A stretch of 64,000 nucleotides of DNA from Glandiceps talaboti (Eukaryota > Hemichordata > Enteropneusta > Spengelidae). The notes beneath the pieces are model-generated. The model worked only from the letters and a program-made list of their open reading frames with translations. It had not been told where the DNA came from and did not search any database. Positions 23,735 through 34,279 of the stretch are shown in pieces. Within the stretch, counting starts at the first letter, position 1. Every line of letters begins with the position of its first letter. The position numbers and the translations under genes were made by a program. The stretch spans positions 17,334,246 to 17,398,245 of the forward strand of contig NC_135555.1 in assembly GCF_964340395.1 (NCBI RefSeq), written 5' to 3'.

Positions 23735-24233
23735 GTGCGTGGTGTTACTGATTGGTGTACATGCCTAAAGTTGTGATATGATTGTGTTATCAAAAAATAG
23801 ATAATTTTTTTGATTGGAGGATAAAATTGAGATGTGCCAAGAAATTAAAGAAACGACACAAAATATAAAGCGGGGTCACGTGATAGTTTCGGTGTATTGA
23901 CGTTGGTGTACGTATACGGCACAATTTCACACGACTTTTATTCAAATAACCTGAATGATCCAGGTGTTGCTTCTGCCTACGTTCTCTCACGGTGGGTAGT
24001 GAGGGGTATATATAATAAGCGGACCAACGCGGACTTGACTGTTCAGACTATTATTCAAAGCCTGTTTGAACGTTTAGTCGAATCAGCCCCGAGACGCCGA
24101 TTCGATCTGAATAGTTAGTGTGCGATAGACAGAAGTTGAACGTGCAATCAAATGATTGATGGAAGCGCACATACATTTTGCTTTTGACTCGGATAATTGC
24201 GTTCTCTTTAACAATTCAGACCTCTCTTCACAG

Positions 24234-24359
24234 GTAAATACGCGTATTTCAATTACACAGTGTTCGATACTTACGACCAACAAGGAACGTTTCTACATGA
24301 TGGCTGTTGGACTGACGTAGTATTGGAAGGGCAGGGCCGTGAGGTCATTAACCACCAAG
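24234..24359 (+). CDS. Main gene, internal exon (42 codons, phase 1-1)
   Basis: The acceptor CTCTCTTCACAG and donor AAG/GTAAGC are strong. The 126-bp exon is symmetric in phase 1 and joins both neighbours without a stop. It encodes KYAYFNYTVFDTYDQQGTFL and HDGCWTDVVLEGQGREVINHQ. NYT is a possible N-glycosylation site, which would put this part outside the cell. The run YDQQGTFLHDGCWTD recalls the loop after the first membrane segment in TMEM151 proteins (a QG, then HD, then C), but over so few residues this is only a hint. Confidence 0.72.
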
Positions 24360-24639
24360 GTAAGCATATGTAATATGGCTTTTCATTGGTAGATTTATAC
24401 AACTTGTCACATTTACACCATCAGCGTGGGCAAAATTAGTCTCTCCTTTACCCCCCCCCCTCCCCTTGTTAAAATGCGTTTTTATAGATCCTCTGTATAC
24501 GCATCACAAACTCAGGGAGTTTTCAACCATGTTTCTTTACTTGCGTATGGCCATTGGTAAATAAAGGTCAAAACCATACTAAAATTAAGCCATTTCAGAA
24601 TCCATCGAATACTGTGTTAAATCTGTGGTCGATTTTTAT

Positions 24640-24870
24640 GGAAAAGTGCAACTAGGACGTATTCTGAAACCTTTTTTGTTAGAATGACCTATATAATCGC
24701 AATATCGTACACACTGAACAGAATTTAATCATCTGTGGGTAAATATGCATACACATGATATGGTACAATGAATCCAATCAAATTGATATTTGTGTCCGCA
24801 CCCAAAAATCAGCACCTTAACACGATCACGATTTCAACCTGTTGTCGTTCTATTTATGGATAAAATCGAC
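24640..24870 (-). mobile_element. Family D element, decayed copy
   Basis: Read on the minus strand it contains GTGCTGATTTTTGGGTGCGG and the following ACAAAT block of the 5.1 kb copy, plus AGTGCAACTAGGACGTAT near its other end. The termini are eroded. Confidence 0.5.
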
Positions 24871-24983
24871 CTTTAATTGACTTGTATAATGTCTAAATAT
24901 TGGTACATGTATTTTAACAATTGTCAGCGAATATATTATTGTTGGTTGTGTGATGAAGAAATAATCATACCCCAGTTACAGAT

Positions 24984-25362
24984 AGGGCCTAAAAAATTGT
25001 TTGGTACCGGTTACCCGACCACACCTTAGTTTTTCTCTGTTGACCCTAAAAGTGTTTTTTTTACATATTCAAGAAAATTAAAATAAAATCGCGAAAATTG
25101 TGAAGTCTCGCAAAAAAGTAGTGGATGCGCAAACTGACATCAACTTTAAATAAAACTGTTCTTCCAATATATAATGACTGTTATTCCAATCTGTAATGGC
25201 TGTGCATCTGATAGGAAGAAACCAATAACACAGAGACCATATGGAAAACAACGGAAAACATAACTAACTGAACTAGATACTCACACATGAAAATAAAATC
25301 AACCTACCCCACCTATTCTAAAATTGAGCGTAATCGGGACCACACAATTTGTTTTAGGGCTA
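24984..25362 (-). mobile_element. Family A TIR element, copy 3
   Basis: A clear copy with long inverted ends: AGGGCCTAAAAAATTGTTTG at the left and the complement CAATTTGTTTTAGGGCT at the right, each followed by the GGTxCCGxTTAC block. The interior carries the GAAACCAATAACACAGAGAC stretch uninterrupted, which shows the pre-insertion state of the site occupied by a SINE tail in copy 1. Confidence 0.85.
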
Positions 25363-25578
25363 GACTTGTGCCGCTTTAAAGCAGGCGAACCTTTCACTTT
25401 ATTTTACTACACAGGGGGTAACTTTAAAAATACCGGGAATAAGCCTTCACGTAGCAAAAAGTTCGGAGAAATTTTAAGACCTTTGATTTACAGCTATAGG
25501 GAAATTGGTAAAGTTTTGATTTACATATGTATACATTTTCCTGAAATAAGTATGTTACATTTTCTATTTTACCTGTAG

Positions 25579-25769
25579 CTGGCTTTGCCGAGAAACGCGT
25601 CATCGCCAATGTGAACTGCCATATCAAACCACTGCCTAAAACTCCCCTGACAGATACGACAGCATACATGGTTGTCTGCTCTCAGGTGGAAGAATCAATC
25701 TTAGATCGATGTGACATAGAAAGGAGTTGGAAAATATGGTCAGGTCTTGAGTGTGTGCGGAGACAAAGG
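25579..25769 (+). CDS. Main gene, internal exon (phase 1-0)
   Basis: Acceptor TTCTATTTTACCTGTAG and donor AGG/GTAAGT. The 191-bp exon takes one base from the previous exon (G+CT) and ends on a codon boundary. It encodes AGFAEKRVIANVNCHIKPLP, KTPLTDTTAYMVVCSQVEES and ILDRCDIERSWKIWSGLECVRRQR. Four cysteines lie within about 40 residues, which suggests a disulfide-bonded extracellular part. There is no membrane segment. The family is not recognised. Confidence 0.72.
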
Positions 25770-25989
25770 GTAAGTAAGGGGACATCGGTTGTTTCTTAAA
25801 ACCTTTTATTGTCCGATTTCACATCTTGACACTTTTATAAAATAAAAAAAGTAAAAAAGTCATTACCTATAATTTTACCCCGCACTTTACAATTGAAAAC
25901 ATTCTCATATACATATTGAGATCCGCCATCTTGTCATGGTCGACCGAAAGTGAAAAAGTATTTTTAAGCACAACTGAACTTATTACGTT

Positions 25990-26490
25990 CAGTAGTGCTC
26001 TAGGCATGGCAAAGTGTCTGTCTGTCTGTCTGTCCGTCCGTCCGTCCGTCCGTCTGTCTGTCTGTCTGTCTGGATGTCTGGATGTGAGTGGATTTGTGTA
26101 AACAACTTAAAGTAAAAAACCATTGCCATGATATTGGGTGGGTATATTACATTGGGTGTCTAGTTGGGAAATTGTTCAAATTAAAATGATCTAACCACCG
26201 ATGTGTGATTTAGGTAAAAAAATGTGATTTTTGGTCCAAACCTTAAACTTCAAAACTACTCAGCAGATCGATCTGAAATTTGGTTGGAACATTCTTAGGG
26301 GTGTTTAGAGTAAGAATTGTTCATGACATGATGATCTCATCAGTGATATGCAAATTAGGTATAGAATGTGTCTTTTTGGGGTCAAAAATCTTCAACTCCA
26401 AAACTACGTATACTGAGCAGATTAGGCTGAAATTTGGTTGGAACGTTCTCCAGGATGTTTATATTAATATAAATATTTATATAAGAAAGA
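25990..26490 (+). mobile_element. Family H (Helitron/HINE-like) element, short form
   Basis: A GTCT/GTCC microsatellite (26016-26083) is followed by two tandem copies of a roughly 160-bp unit recognised by CTGAAATTTGGTTGGAAC (near 26273 and 26428), with AAAACTAC just before each. A microsatellite next to a few 150-170 bp core repeats is the layout of DINE/HINE-type nonautonomous Helitrons. The ends are not resolved. Confidence 0.55.
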
Positions 26491-26979
26491 TGGAGTGGGA
26501 AGGGCAGGCAAGTTAATACAGATTCAACAAATGTATGCAAATATGTCTATAGCAAGACCAGGCCAATAGCAACAACCAAATACAGTAGTGGTAAATCGCC
26601 ATTGGTGCTATTGCTTGTATAGATAATATGCATGCATATCACAGTCCTTGCCCTTCCATTTCCGACTGGTGTGAACAGATACTGGTGATTGCGTAATATT
26701 TAAAGTTACATTGACCTACATACTGTGACACTGTGTTGTAGTTGTTGGTGTAGTTGTTGTTGTTGTTGTTGTTGTATTGTGATATTCCACATACGTATTA
26801 TCACAGACAAGTTACTTGTCTGTGGTATTACACTGTAGTACTGGGAGATATTTATAGCCACAAGACAGGTGCTGCCAACGGACACATTTGTGGCATTAAT
26901 TACATGTTGTTTCTGACCCAAAATGATGTCATTAGGATCCCTTCCACAAAAAAATTGTGGGGAGGGTGTTAATTATGCA

Positions 26980-27356
26980 AATTGTATGGTTCCGAAAACG
27001 CCCAATTTCAAAATAGGGTTGGCAGGTAGGATTTGTTTTTTAATTTTTTTTAATCCTCGAGGATCTGTTCAAATATTCTCTTCATATTTACAGAGGTCAA
27101 CAGAGACTTCTCATCGATGTAATCCCACTTTCTGTACTAAATACGCAGAAGACATCGTGGTGTACGCTATATTCCACCATGTTGTTTTGATAACACGAGG
27201 CAATGGCGTCTTCAAATATCACTATTTCTTGCGCGACTTTGCATTTTTTCCCTCGATTTTTCGATAATTTTTTTTTCGAATTACGTATCGTAAAATAAAT
27301 TTCGGGTGGTTGTAAAACACTAGGTTGGGTCAGGTTATCGGAACCAAATAATTTCT
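26980..27356 (+). mobile_element. Family A TIR element, copy 4 (diverged)
   Basis: The left end has TTGTATGGTTCCG and TTTCAAAATAGGG. The right end has GGTTATCGGAACCAAATAAT. The CACTATTTCTTGCGCGACTT block matches the other copies, but the middle differs, so it has been replaced or rearranged. Confidence 0.65.
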
Positions 27357-27379
27357 TTGGACTTAGAAACTGATTTATT

Positions 27380-28171
27380 TATATGAGATGTGTATTTTGT
27401 TATCATCAATGTATGCACCAAAATTTTCATTCTAAAGATATACTGCCTATAATTGTATAGGACATGTATGCTTTATTATGGCTGATGTAGGAGTTAACTT
27501 TAGATGGAATTTCAAGTGCACATTCTTCAGATATGGCCTAATTACTGCAAATTGACTTTAAATTTACAAACTCATAAACAACTTTGTATGACACGTGTGC
27601 TCTTTTATGATTGATTGATGTACATACTAAGTTCTATGTAATCTGAAGTTCCCATTCTTAAGATATGGCCTAATTACCATAAATTATCAATTATGCAAAT
27701 GTAAAAATTAAAACTAGAAGTTACGTCAGCAAGCCTTATAGGACACGAGTGCAGCTTTGTTATGGTTGATGTTTGTACCAAATGATGTATGATCTGAAGT
27801 ATGTTTTCTGAAGAGATGGCTTAATTACCAAATTCGTTAGTTATGCAAATGACTCATTAAAACTACAAGCTACGTAAAGAAACTTTACGGGATGAATGCG
27901 CCTTATTATGGTTGCTGTATGTACTAAGTTATATAGAATTTGAAGTTTGAAGTCTTAAGATAAAGCCAAATTACTACAAAATCAATAATTATGCAAATAA
28001 CTACTCATTAATATTGATAAATTGATGTTTACCAAACACATTAATTTCTTACAATAAGCATAAGGTCTTATTAGAATTGATGCAGTAGTTTTTGAGACAT
28101 TGTCAGTGTATCGGGTTCATAGAGACAGACAGACACAGAGACAGACAAACAACCAGACAGACAGACAGACA

Positions 28172-28226
<55 letters not shown>

Positions 28227-28285
28227 TACATACATACATACATACATACATACATACATACATACATACATACAGACAGACATCC
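27380..28285 (-). mobile_element. Family H (Helitron/HINE-like) element, reverse copy
   Basis: Four or five tandem units of about 150-165 bp carry AGATATGGCCTAATTACC, ATTATGCAAAT and TATAGGACAC. They are followed at 28122-28282 by an ACAG/ACAT microsatellite. The same units appear in the other orientation at 34.3-35.1 kb. It lies in a main-gene intron. No Rep/helicase frame is present. Confidence 0.7.
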
Positions 28286-28289
28286 AAAA

Positions 28290-29245
28290 CTATAACATAA
28301 CATTATGGAAGGTAAAAACCTTCAAACTTCGTCTTGGTGTATTAAAATAGCATTGATGTATTTAAATAGGTCAGGAAATGTAAGATTCGACCTTGAAAAT
28401 TTGCGAGGTCATCCATGGTCATTGTAATCGATAGACGTCTAGCAGACATTCACTACAAGTTACAGCTGTCAAACAGACAATCTCATCTTTCAAATTTGAC
28501 TCACCAATCAGGTCAACTTTGACCTATGACGTCACAAGTTAAGGAGCAGTTCCAATGTAAAACATGAGTCTATCTTCTCGATGTTTGTAATGCTCAGTAG
28601 TTTATTTTAAATTATTTTTTTTTTGCTTCGATCACTTTTTAATTTACCTTTTTTACAGCGTTGTTTGCCAATAAAACAGCCATTTCATTTCGTATGACAC
28701 CGCCCCTCCCCCTGTAAATATTGGGTCAACTAGTTGAAAATGTTATTTTAGATGCGGCGTGCGCACAAGAGTAAGCTTTTGACTTTTCTTAAGAGCTTTG
28801 ATGCAAAGTGCACAAGTTCAAATTTAAAGTTAGAACAGAATTAGATGATAATTGAAAACAGTGTAGAACTAGGTATATTGGTTGGCAATGGCGTCTTCAG
28901 ATACAGCTAGATGTTTCTGGTACGCCAGTGAGTGTCGGATTTTATTAATTCTTCATGGCTTCAGCGGTGACCTCTTGACATTATCAAGTTTACATATATA
29001 CACCAGTCGGACCCAGAGTCTCCTCTTTACGTAGACGAGCTGTAACTCGTCAAAGTACACGTTGTGACATGAGAAAGAAGAAAGAGCCCGAGACGCTTTG
29101 AGTCGAATAGCTTTACAATACCAAGAATAGGGTACAATAAGGAAGGATAGAAGGGGGTGTGATAGACACGGTTTGGGGTGGGGTAGGGGTGCTGGGGTGT
29201 TTTGATGAGGTCATGTTCTTAAACATTTTTTCTTTTAATTTACTT
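28290..29245. other. Intronic interval
   Basis: No exon is recognised. AT-rich sequence with a G-rich patch GGTTTGGGGTGGGGTAGGGG at about 29169-29188 that could form a G-quadruplex, shortly before the next exon. Confidence 0.4.
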
Positions 29246-29249
29246 TCAG

Positions 29250-29412
29250 ATGTGTGGAGAATTGGGATTACGGTCAGTCATCCTGCACAGACGAATTACG
29301 ACGAACGGGAAATTCAAATATGTCAGTCGATACGAATTTACTAAACTAGGGGACAAAATACAAAGGGGTTTTGAACTGCTAAGACACATACGTGAACTGA
29401 GGCCTGTGAAGG
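29250..29412 (+). CDS. Main gene, internal exon (phase 0-1)
   Basis: The acceptor TTTTAATTTACTTTCAG is strong. The donor G/GTATAT is weaker. The 163-bp exon starts on a codon boundary, fitting the phase 0 end of the previous exon. It encodes MCGELGLRSVILHRRITTNG, then KFKYVSRYEF and a helix-prone stretch (DKIQRGFELLRHIRELRPVK). An HRR...NG...Y pattern at similar relative position occurs in TMEM151 (around RRTRQ...YRNG), which is weak evidence. A weak alternative donor CCT/GTGAAG ten bases earlier would end in phase 0 and allow a direct join to the last exon. Confidence 0.62.
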
Positions 29413-29707
29413 GTATATCATCGTATGTAGCCTTGTATACACCCATATACGTTTACAACACATGTACATAGTAACAGAGAGGATATTTTATATTTTTGAG
29501 ATATATGAAGACAACGGTATAATGATAAACGTTGTGTATGAGGGTAACTTCGATTGACCAAGGATTGTGCTTTCAGATACAGCGGTTGCCCTGCTGGAGA
29601 TAGCCGTGATACGGTCTTTGGGGCGAGCGTGTAATCCACAAGCGAACGTCGTGCTCTGAGTTCGATTGGTTAAAAAACAGTACAGTATATGTAAAAGTGA
29701 ACCCCAC

Positions 29708-30020
29708 CTAGTGTCTTGATATCATTAAGGGAGGATAGAAGTTGTTCTAACACGTTCTCATCTAGCTGTAAAAGGCAACAGCCGTTCTTGTACACAGGGG
29801 GCTTTGTACCCCGTATATTACTGTCCTGTCCACTCATCCAAGCACTAAACAATGTCTGATCTAATCCATAGTGACAACTCACCACAACAACTGTACTTGT
29901 TGATGAAAAGTAGTATTTCTTTCTACAACCAGCAGTGATACTCCCCGCTTCAACCAGCTGCAGAGGACATTGCAATGTTGGCAACTTTCGAGTAATTTCA
30001 TCGGTAGCTGTTTCTATATT
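29708..30020 (-). CDS. Antisense exon-like open frame nested in intron, unknown product
   Basis: On the minus strand a good acceptor (GTCTTGCTTGGCCTCAG) leads into a 313-bp stop-free stretch that ends at a fair donor TAG/GTGGGG. It encodes NIETATDEITRKLPTLQCPL, then VEAGSITAGCRKKYYF, a hydrophobic STVVVVSCHY, and KNGCCLLQLDENVLEQLLSS. The frame stays open on both sides, 129 codons in all. It sits wholly inside the 29412-30098 intron of the + strand gene. I see no partner exons. It may be an exon of a nested opposite-strand gene, a processed pseudogene piece, or chance. Confidence 0.3.
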
Positions 30021-30097
30021 CTGAGGCCAAGCAAGACATACGCAGTGATTTCTAGTCACGGGAACAATAGTGAGGATGCTGCAAACATATGTTACAG

Positions 30098-30159
30098 AAT
30101 TCTCGGAAATCAGAGAATATTTTCTGCTGACGCAGTCGAAGTGGTCAAATATATATGCT
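30098..30159 (+). CDS. Main gene, short exon (phase 1-0)
   Basis: This 62-bp exon lies between GTTACAG and the donor GTATGT. It is exactly what the phases need: two bases complete the codon from the previous exon, and the end is on a codon boundary as the last exon demands. It encodes EFSEIREYFLLTQSKWSNIYA (first residue spans the junction), a likely amphipathic helix. The acceptor lacks a good pyrimidine tract. The frame also stays open past the donor to 30268. Both make the call uncertain. Confidence 0.42.
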
Positions 30160-30173
30160 GTATGTGAACTAGG

Positions 30174-30214
30174 AGTCGCTGTAAAGAGGAAAGTATTTTA
30201 CGACGATGGCACAA
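30174..30214 (+). repeat. Short dispersed module (family F)
   Basis: It contains GCTGTAAAGAGGAAAGTATT and TTTACGACGATGGCA. Related modules lie at 33.86-33.91, 42.27-42.31 and 42.38-42.42 kb. Its origin is unknown. It starts about 15 bp after the donor of the short exon. Confidence 0.5.
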
Positions 30215-30362
30215 TTTGTATGTTGAAATGCAGTTGGTGTATTTATGTTGGTTCTCTGAGATTCAAATAAGAATCTGGGGTTATAAAATTTATTTTAAAA
30301 AACCAGTCTCGATAGAACAAGGAAAACATTACCACCAGTAATTAGACCCTATATATATATAC

Positions 30363-30743
30363 AGCTAAAATGATGAAGGCTTGGTGTTTCCTTGATGTGA
30401 CACCCTCATACAGCTTCTAAATGCAAAAGAAACAACTATAGGTGCCGTGCACAGTGGGGGATGTAGAAGCAGTCACGTTGATATGTTGATAATCAGTCAA
30501 AAAATAAACAATTGCAGCCATGAAAATCGACAAGTCCACGTGTACTGTTGTCATTAGAAGCCTGTTTTTACTGCACTGTGAAAGAATAGCAGTGTTTATC
30601 AGTGTTCAATGTGATTGGGCAAAGGATCCTGCTGTGTTTATTGTGTCTCTGTTATTGTTAGTCTAGAGATGAAATATGTCTAGCTCTGTGTCAAAAGCAT
30701 AATGTCCCATGAGTGAAACACCAAGCCGACATCATTTTTATCT
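30363..30743 (-). mobile_element. Family B TIR element, copy 2
   Basis: Ends AGCTAAAATGATGAAGGCTT and, at the right, the complement of the family's AGGCTTGGTGTTTCACTCAT. The interior holds GTTCAATGTGATTGGGCAAA, inverted relative to copy 1. The right end lies 29 bp before the last exon, so the element supplies sequence at or near the branch-point region of the final intron. Confidence 0.8.
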
Positions 30744-30772
30744 ATAATTAACGTTGCCACTCCATTGTGCAG

Positions 30773-31156
30773 GCCTTACATAGATACACCATGGATGTTA
30801 GACGATTTGTGAGTTATAGGGACACTCTGATCCAGTCGAAATTTACATTTTCAAAGGTTTTTACAATAGTTAATTTTCGTAGTCATGTAGCAGAATATAG
30901 AAGAATCTTGTTCCGACAAGTTTGGCGGGGAACCGATAGCTACCAGAAATCTATGACACCGAGGGTTCAAAGACGATGGCTGGAACAATATAAACTAGCG
31001 ATATTACTAGCTGAATTTGACGGTCCTAGATACACCGTACTGTTCTACACAGTTCATGTATTATTTTGGCTATATACGTGTGCATCAACATTGATTCACT
31101 ACATTTTGAAACATATCATGGGTTGCATGTGTCCGTTGAAGCGACTCAGAAGTTAA
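30773..31156 (+). CDS. Main gene, last coding exon with C-terminal membrane segment
   Basis: Acceptor CCACTCCATTGTGCAG, phase 0, open to TAA at 31154-31156 (127 codons). It encodes ALHRYTMDVRRFVSYRDTLI, then KFTFSKVFTIVNFRSHVAEY and a basic stretch (TPRVQRRWLEQYKLAILLAE). A hydrophobic segment follows at about residues 90-114 of the exon (YTVLFYTVHVLFWLYTCAST and onward), with a basic, cysteine-containing tail ending CMCPLKRLRS. DVxxxxV...FTFSKVF recalls the DVxKxLVG...RFTKCFSF stretch of TMEM151, and VLFW recalls its second-half membrane segment. The similarity is short, so the family name is not assigned. The basic tail after the last membrane segment predicts a cytoplasmic C terminus (positive-inside rule). 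Confidence 0.72.
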   Translation, partial: ALHRYTMDVRRFVSYRDTLIQSKFTFSKVFTIVNFRSHVAEYRRILFRQVWRGTDSYQKSMTPRVQRRWLEQYKLAILLAEFDGPRYTVLFYTVHVLFWLYTCASTLIHYILKHIMGCMCPLKRLRS

Positions 31157-31159
31157 AGG

Positions 31160-31568
31160 TGGAAAGTTGGATGGAAAGCTCGCGAGTCAGTTTTTGCCAT
31201 TTTCTTGCTGTTTTGTTATGGGCTAAAGAAAGGTGATTCTAAATAACACAACCTTGAAAATTTTCCTTCATATGTATATAGTAATACCAACATCTAGAGT
31301 CATCTTTATGGTATTTAAATGAGTAAACAAATATCTAGATAGCATTAGCAAGTTTTTGCATGTACGTATTATATCAAGGGTAAATTTTAGGAGCACTGCA
31401 AAAAAAACCAAGTCTTCGAATCGCTCTTTCAGTTTATTAAACTGTTATGCTACAGGTCTCCCATTTACTAGTGACGATTCAACATATTTCAGTAAGTACA
31501 GTAACGTGTAATTCGTCAGATGGGATAAAAATGAGACAGTAAAAATTTCCGCTCTGGCTCGTGTGCCT
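31160..31568. other. 3' flank of the main gene
   Basis: Presumed 3' UTR and flank. I see no clear AATAAA in the first 400 bp, so the polyadenylation site is not located. Confidence 0.35.
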
Positions 31569-31569
31569 T

Positions 31570-31960
31570 CAGTGTGTTTCCGATAACTCGACCGACCCTG
31601 GTTGCGGCCACGACCCTATAATTTTTTTACATGCAAAAAAGTAAAATTATGACAATTTACTTCTATTTCCCTGTAGATTTTATTGCCAAAGTATCTTTGG
31701 TTACTTTTTAAAAAATCATTTCAGCCTATAACAGCACAGTCTGTATATTGTGTTTGTCTACTTCTGAATCACATAATTGTCTTCATTTACTTCTTTTTAC
31801 ACCTCACCAACTGTTACAGAATTATTGTGACCAACGAGTATCTTGTCTTTGGGGATCGGAGAAGTAATGGAAAAAAAATAATAAAATGTAAAATAAAATA
31901 AAATCCCAACCTACCTACCCAATTTTCTGAAGTCATGTTATCGGAAACAATAATTTTTTT
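31570..31960 (+). mobile_element. Family A element, copy 5 (degenerate)
   Basis: The inverted ends GTTTCCGATAAC (31575) and GTTATCGGAAAC (31937) correspond to the GGTTCCGATTAC block of the family. CCGACCCTGG follows the left end and CCAACCTACCTACCCAATTT precedes the right end, as in other copies. The interior is mostly unalignable by eye. Confidence 0.55.
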
Positions 31961-31964
31961 AATT

Positions 31965-33710
31965 TTGCCTGAGGGAAAACTTGACTTGTATATATTTTGT
32001 TTTTAAAAAAATGGTATATTTTGTTTGAGAAAATGGTAGAGTATTACTCTAACTGCACAGAACCAGTAGTGTTGCTAAATATAGAAAACAACATCATCTC
32101 CTTAAAAAACCCATAATTGTCACAATTACAAAAATTGCACCTGGTTTTGACCTCAATTGGGGGTTGTTTTGTATAGTACAAATGGAACCCCATTTATTCC
32201 CACGATCTTTCCTAAATGATATATTTAGCAGCCAAATCACAGAATGGCGTGATTTGGACGTTCAATAATAAACGCTTCGATGCTTTTGAAATGAATAGAA
32301 TAGAATAAAGAAAATAAAAGACAGAATCAATGCTATTGAAAATAAAGCAATAGAATAAAAGACCCAAGTCTATGGATGAGTTGCTTAGTTAAATAAAAGA
32401 TCGGAACAACAACAGATCAAGTTCTCAACATCTCTTTGCCAAACTTTTATCTCATGTTCCCCTTTCCTTTTTTGCGAATTGAATCTGGGAATGAATGGGC
32501 TCCCAGGAGTCGTTAAGGCGGGTCATTTTGTATGAGAACAAACGGAACAAACGAAGAGAGAAAGTGTTATTTAGTTCACATTAACTCCTTGTTTATTGTT
32601 GCCACAATACAAAAAGTCAGCCCCCTGTTTGTGTTGATGCGATCAATGTCTCGGGGGGTACTAAGCATGGGTCTCACACTTGTTTGGAACGAAATGAGCT
32701 TTATGGGCGTATAACCGTACTCTATGCGGGTATTTATATATGGAAATCCCACTGACTGAGAAGTAAGGTAGACAATTAAGCCGGATATCAAGTTCTCAAG
32801 ATCTTTCTCAAGATCTCAGACACAATACTATCACGCCTGCGCATAAACGATATATTTGAAAGATGTACTGAACAACACGTCTTTTTTTGCAAAAGAAAAA
32901 AGGAAAAGGGCATAGGCCGCTGTTATCATGATGCTTTTCGATCTTCTGAAAAGGAAAGGTTTTTTTTTTTGGTTTTTTTTAGAAAAATGCCCCAGGCTCA
33001 GCTTCTGTAGATCGAGATATGACACACATTTTAAGTATCCCTATGACAGGTCGCTACCATTCCTGCAAATTACACCTTTCACAAATACAACGTGCTCACA
33101 TGGCGGCAACCTATTTTGTTTAGCATTTTTTTCCAGTGAATAAATGTTATTTAAACATGTAATCATTTGGAACATAGCAAAACCTACTTTTCGGTGTTGA
33201 CCGAAACTTACAAGAAATGCTTCACTGGTTTGAAGAGGGATACCTACAAGAGAAACAAAGATATCGGCAGAAGAGTTTTTTTTTTGGCTTTAATTGGACA
33301 CCATATGGTAGCTTAATATAAAGCGTTGGGTATTCGGCTGAACAATGTTTTTTTGGCAGAAGAACATTGTCTGTTGAGCCTGTTTAATGATCCAGATGGC
33401 CAAGTCTACAATGTATGAGCTCGGGTGTCGGGTATTGCATCGTCTCTGGCCGTCGGTGAAGACCAACACTCAAAAATGTGTATTGTTCAAAAAGAATGGG
33501 AATGCGATGGACAAGCTCAGTCAAACGACACGGAGACAGATGGATGGTCTTGAATAAAATGAACCGTGCCTTTTTTTTTAAATCAAATTTTAATCAGACT
33601 GCACACGTTGTGTATTCCCATCACTCCAGGCTTAAATACTTGTTATAACCTTTGCACTCTGTTTTATAAAAGAAAATGTTAACTATAATTACAGAAATTC
33701 CGACTGTCAA
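31965..33710. other. Gene-free interval
   Basis: I see no exon. It contains AATAGAATAAA-type short repeats at 32295-32360 and several T runs. Open stretches such as 32831-33025 (minus) lack splice sites or motifs. Confidence 0.5.
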
Positions 33711-33910
33711 AGGCTGTGTTGTGTCAAGGTTGAGATCGAAATTAAAGACATATCGTCCATGCGGGATCACCGTGGGACAAAGAAGACTCAGAAATCTTGC
33801 TCATGTAGCCCAGACTCTTTCTCGCAAACCCAGAAGCATAATTCCCCCGCTGACGAAACGAAATGGTGCCCGTAAAGAGGGTCGTGGTTTTACAACGATG
33901 TCAACAAGCC
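33700..33910 (+). repeat. Family F segment, unknown origin
   Basis: G+C-richer than its flanks. TTTCTCGCAAACCCAGAAGC and GGTGCCCGTAAAGAGGG, then GGTTTTACAACGATG, parallel the two tandem copies at 42.2-42.42 kb. It forms part of a 114-codon open stretch with a basic composition (RRLRNLAHVAQTLSRKPRS), so an old coding origin is possible. Confidence 0.4.
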
Positions 33911-34176
33911 ATTCTGCGCTTATAACCCACCGTGTAATATGTAACTTATTATTGAGTATGTCCATTTCATGGTCGCATGTGCATTTATTTTCCTTTATTA
34001 CCAGAAAGAAACTTTACTGAAATAAGATGAAAGTTTTTAAAAAGAACCCTTAACTCGTAGAGAGTATTTTGCTCATTTTCGCCTTGTTTTACAATGTTTT
34101 AATTGTAATGTAAATTAAATATTATATTCGAGATGTTATTATTGCTAAGAGAGGTTGTAAGTGTATTAAGTTCATT

Positions 34177-34228
34177 TTTACCTCTCGTAAGGGTACGGGA
34201 GGTATTAAAAGGGGAATATCTGTGTGTG

Positions 34229-34279
<51 letters not shown>

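Noticed and set aside
29575-29660. A possible tRNA gene (GAGTTCGATTGG near 29655)
   Set aside because: No acceptor stem, D arm or anticodon arm can be paired. At most a SINE relic.
33676-34020. 114-codon frame as a gene
   Set aside because: Its recognisable half is the dispersed family F module, and there are no splice borders. Kept as a repeat with an open question.
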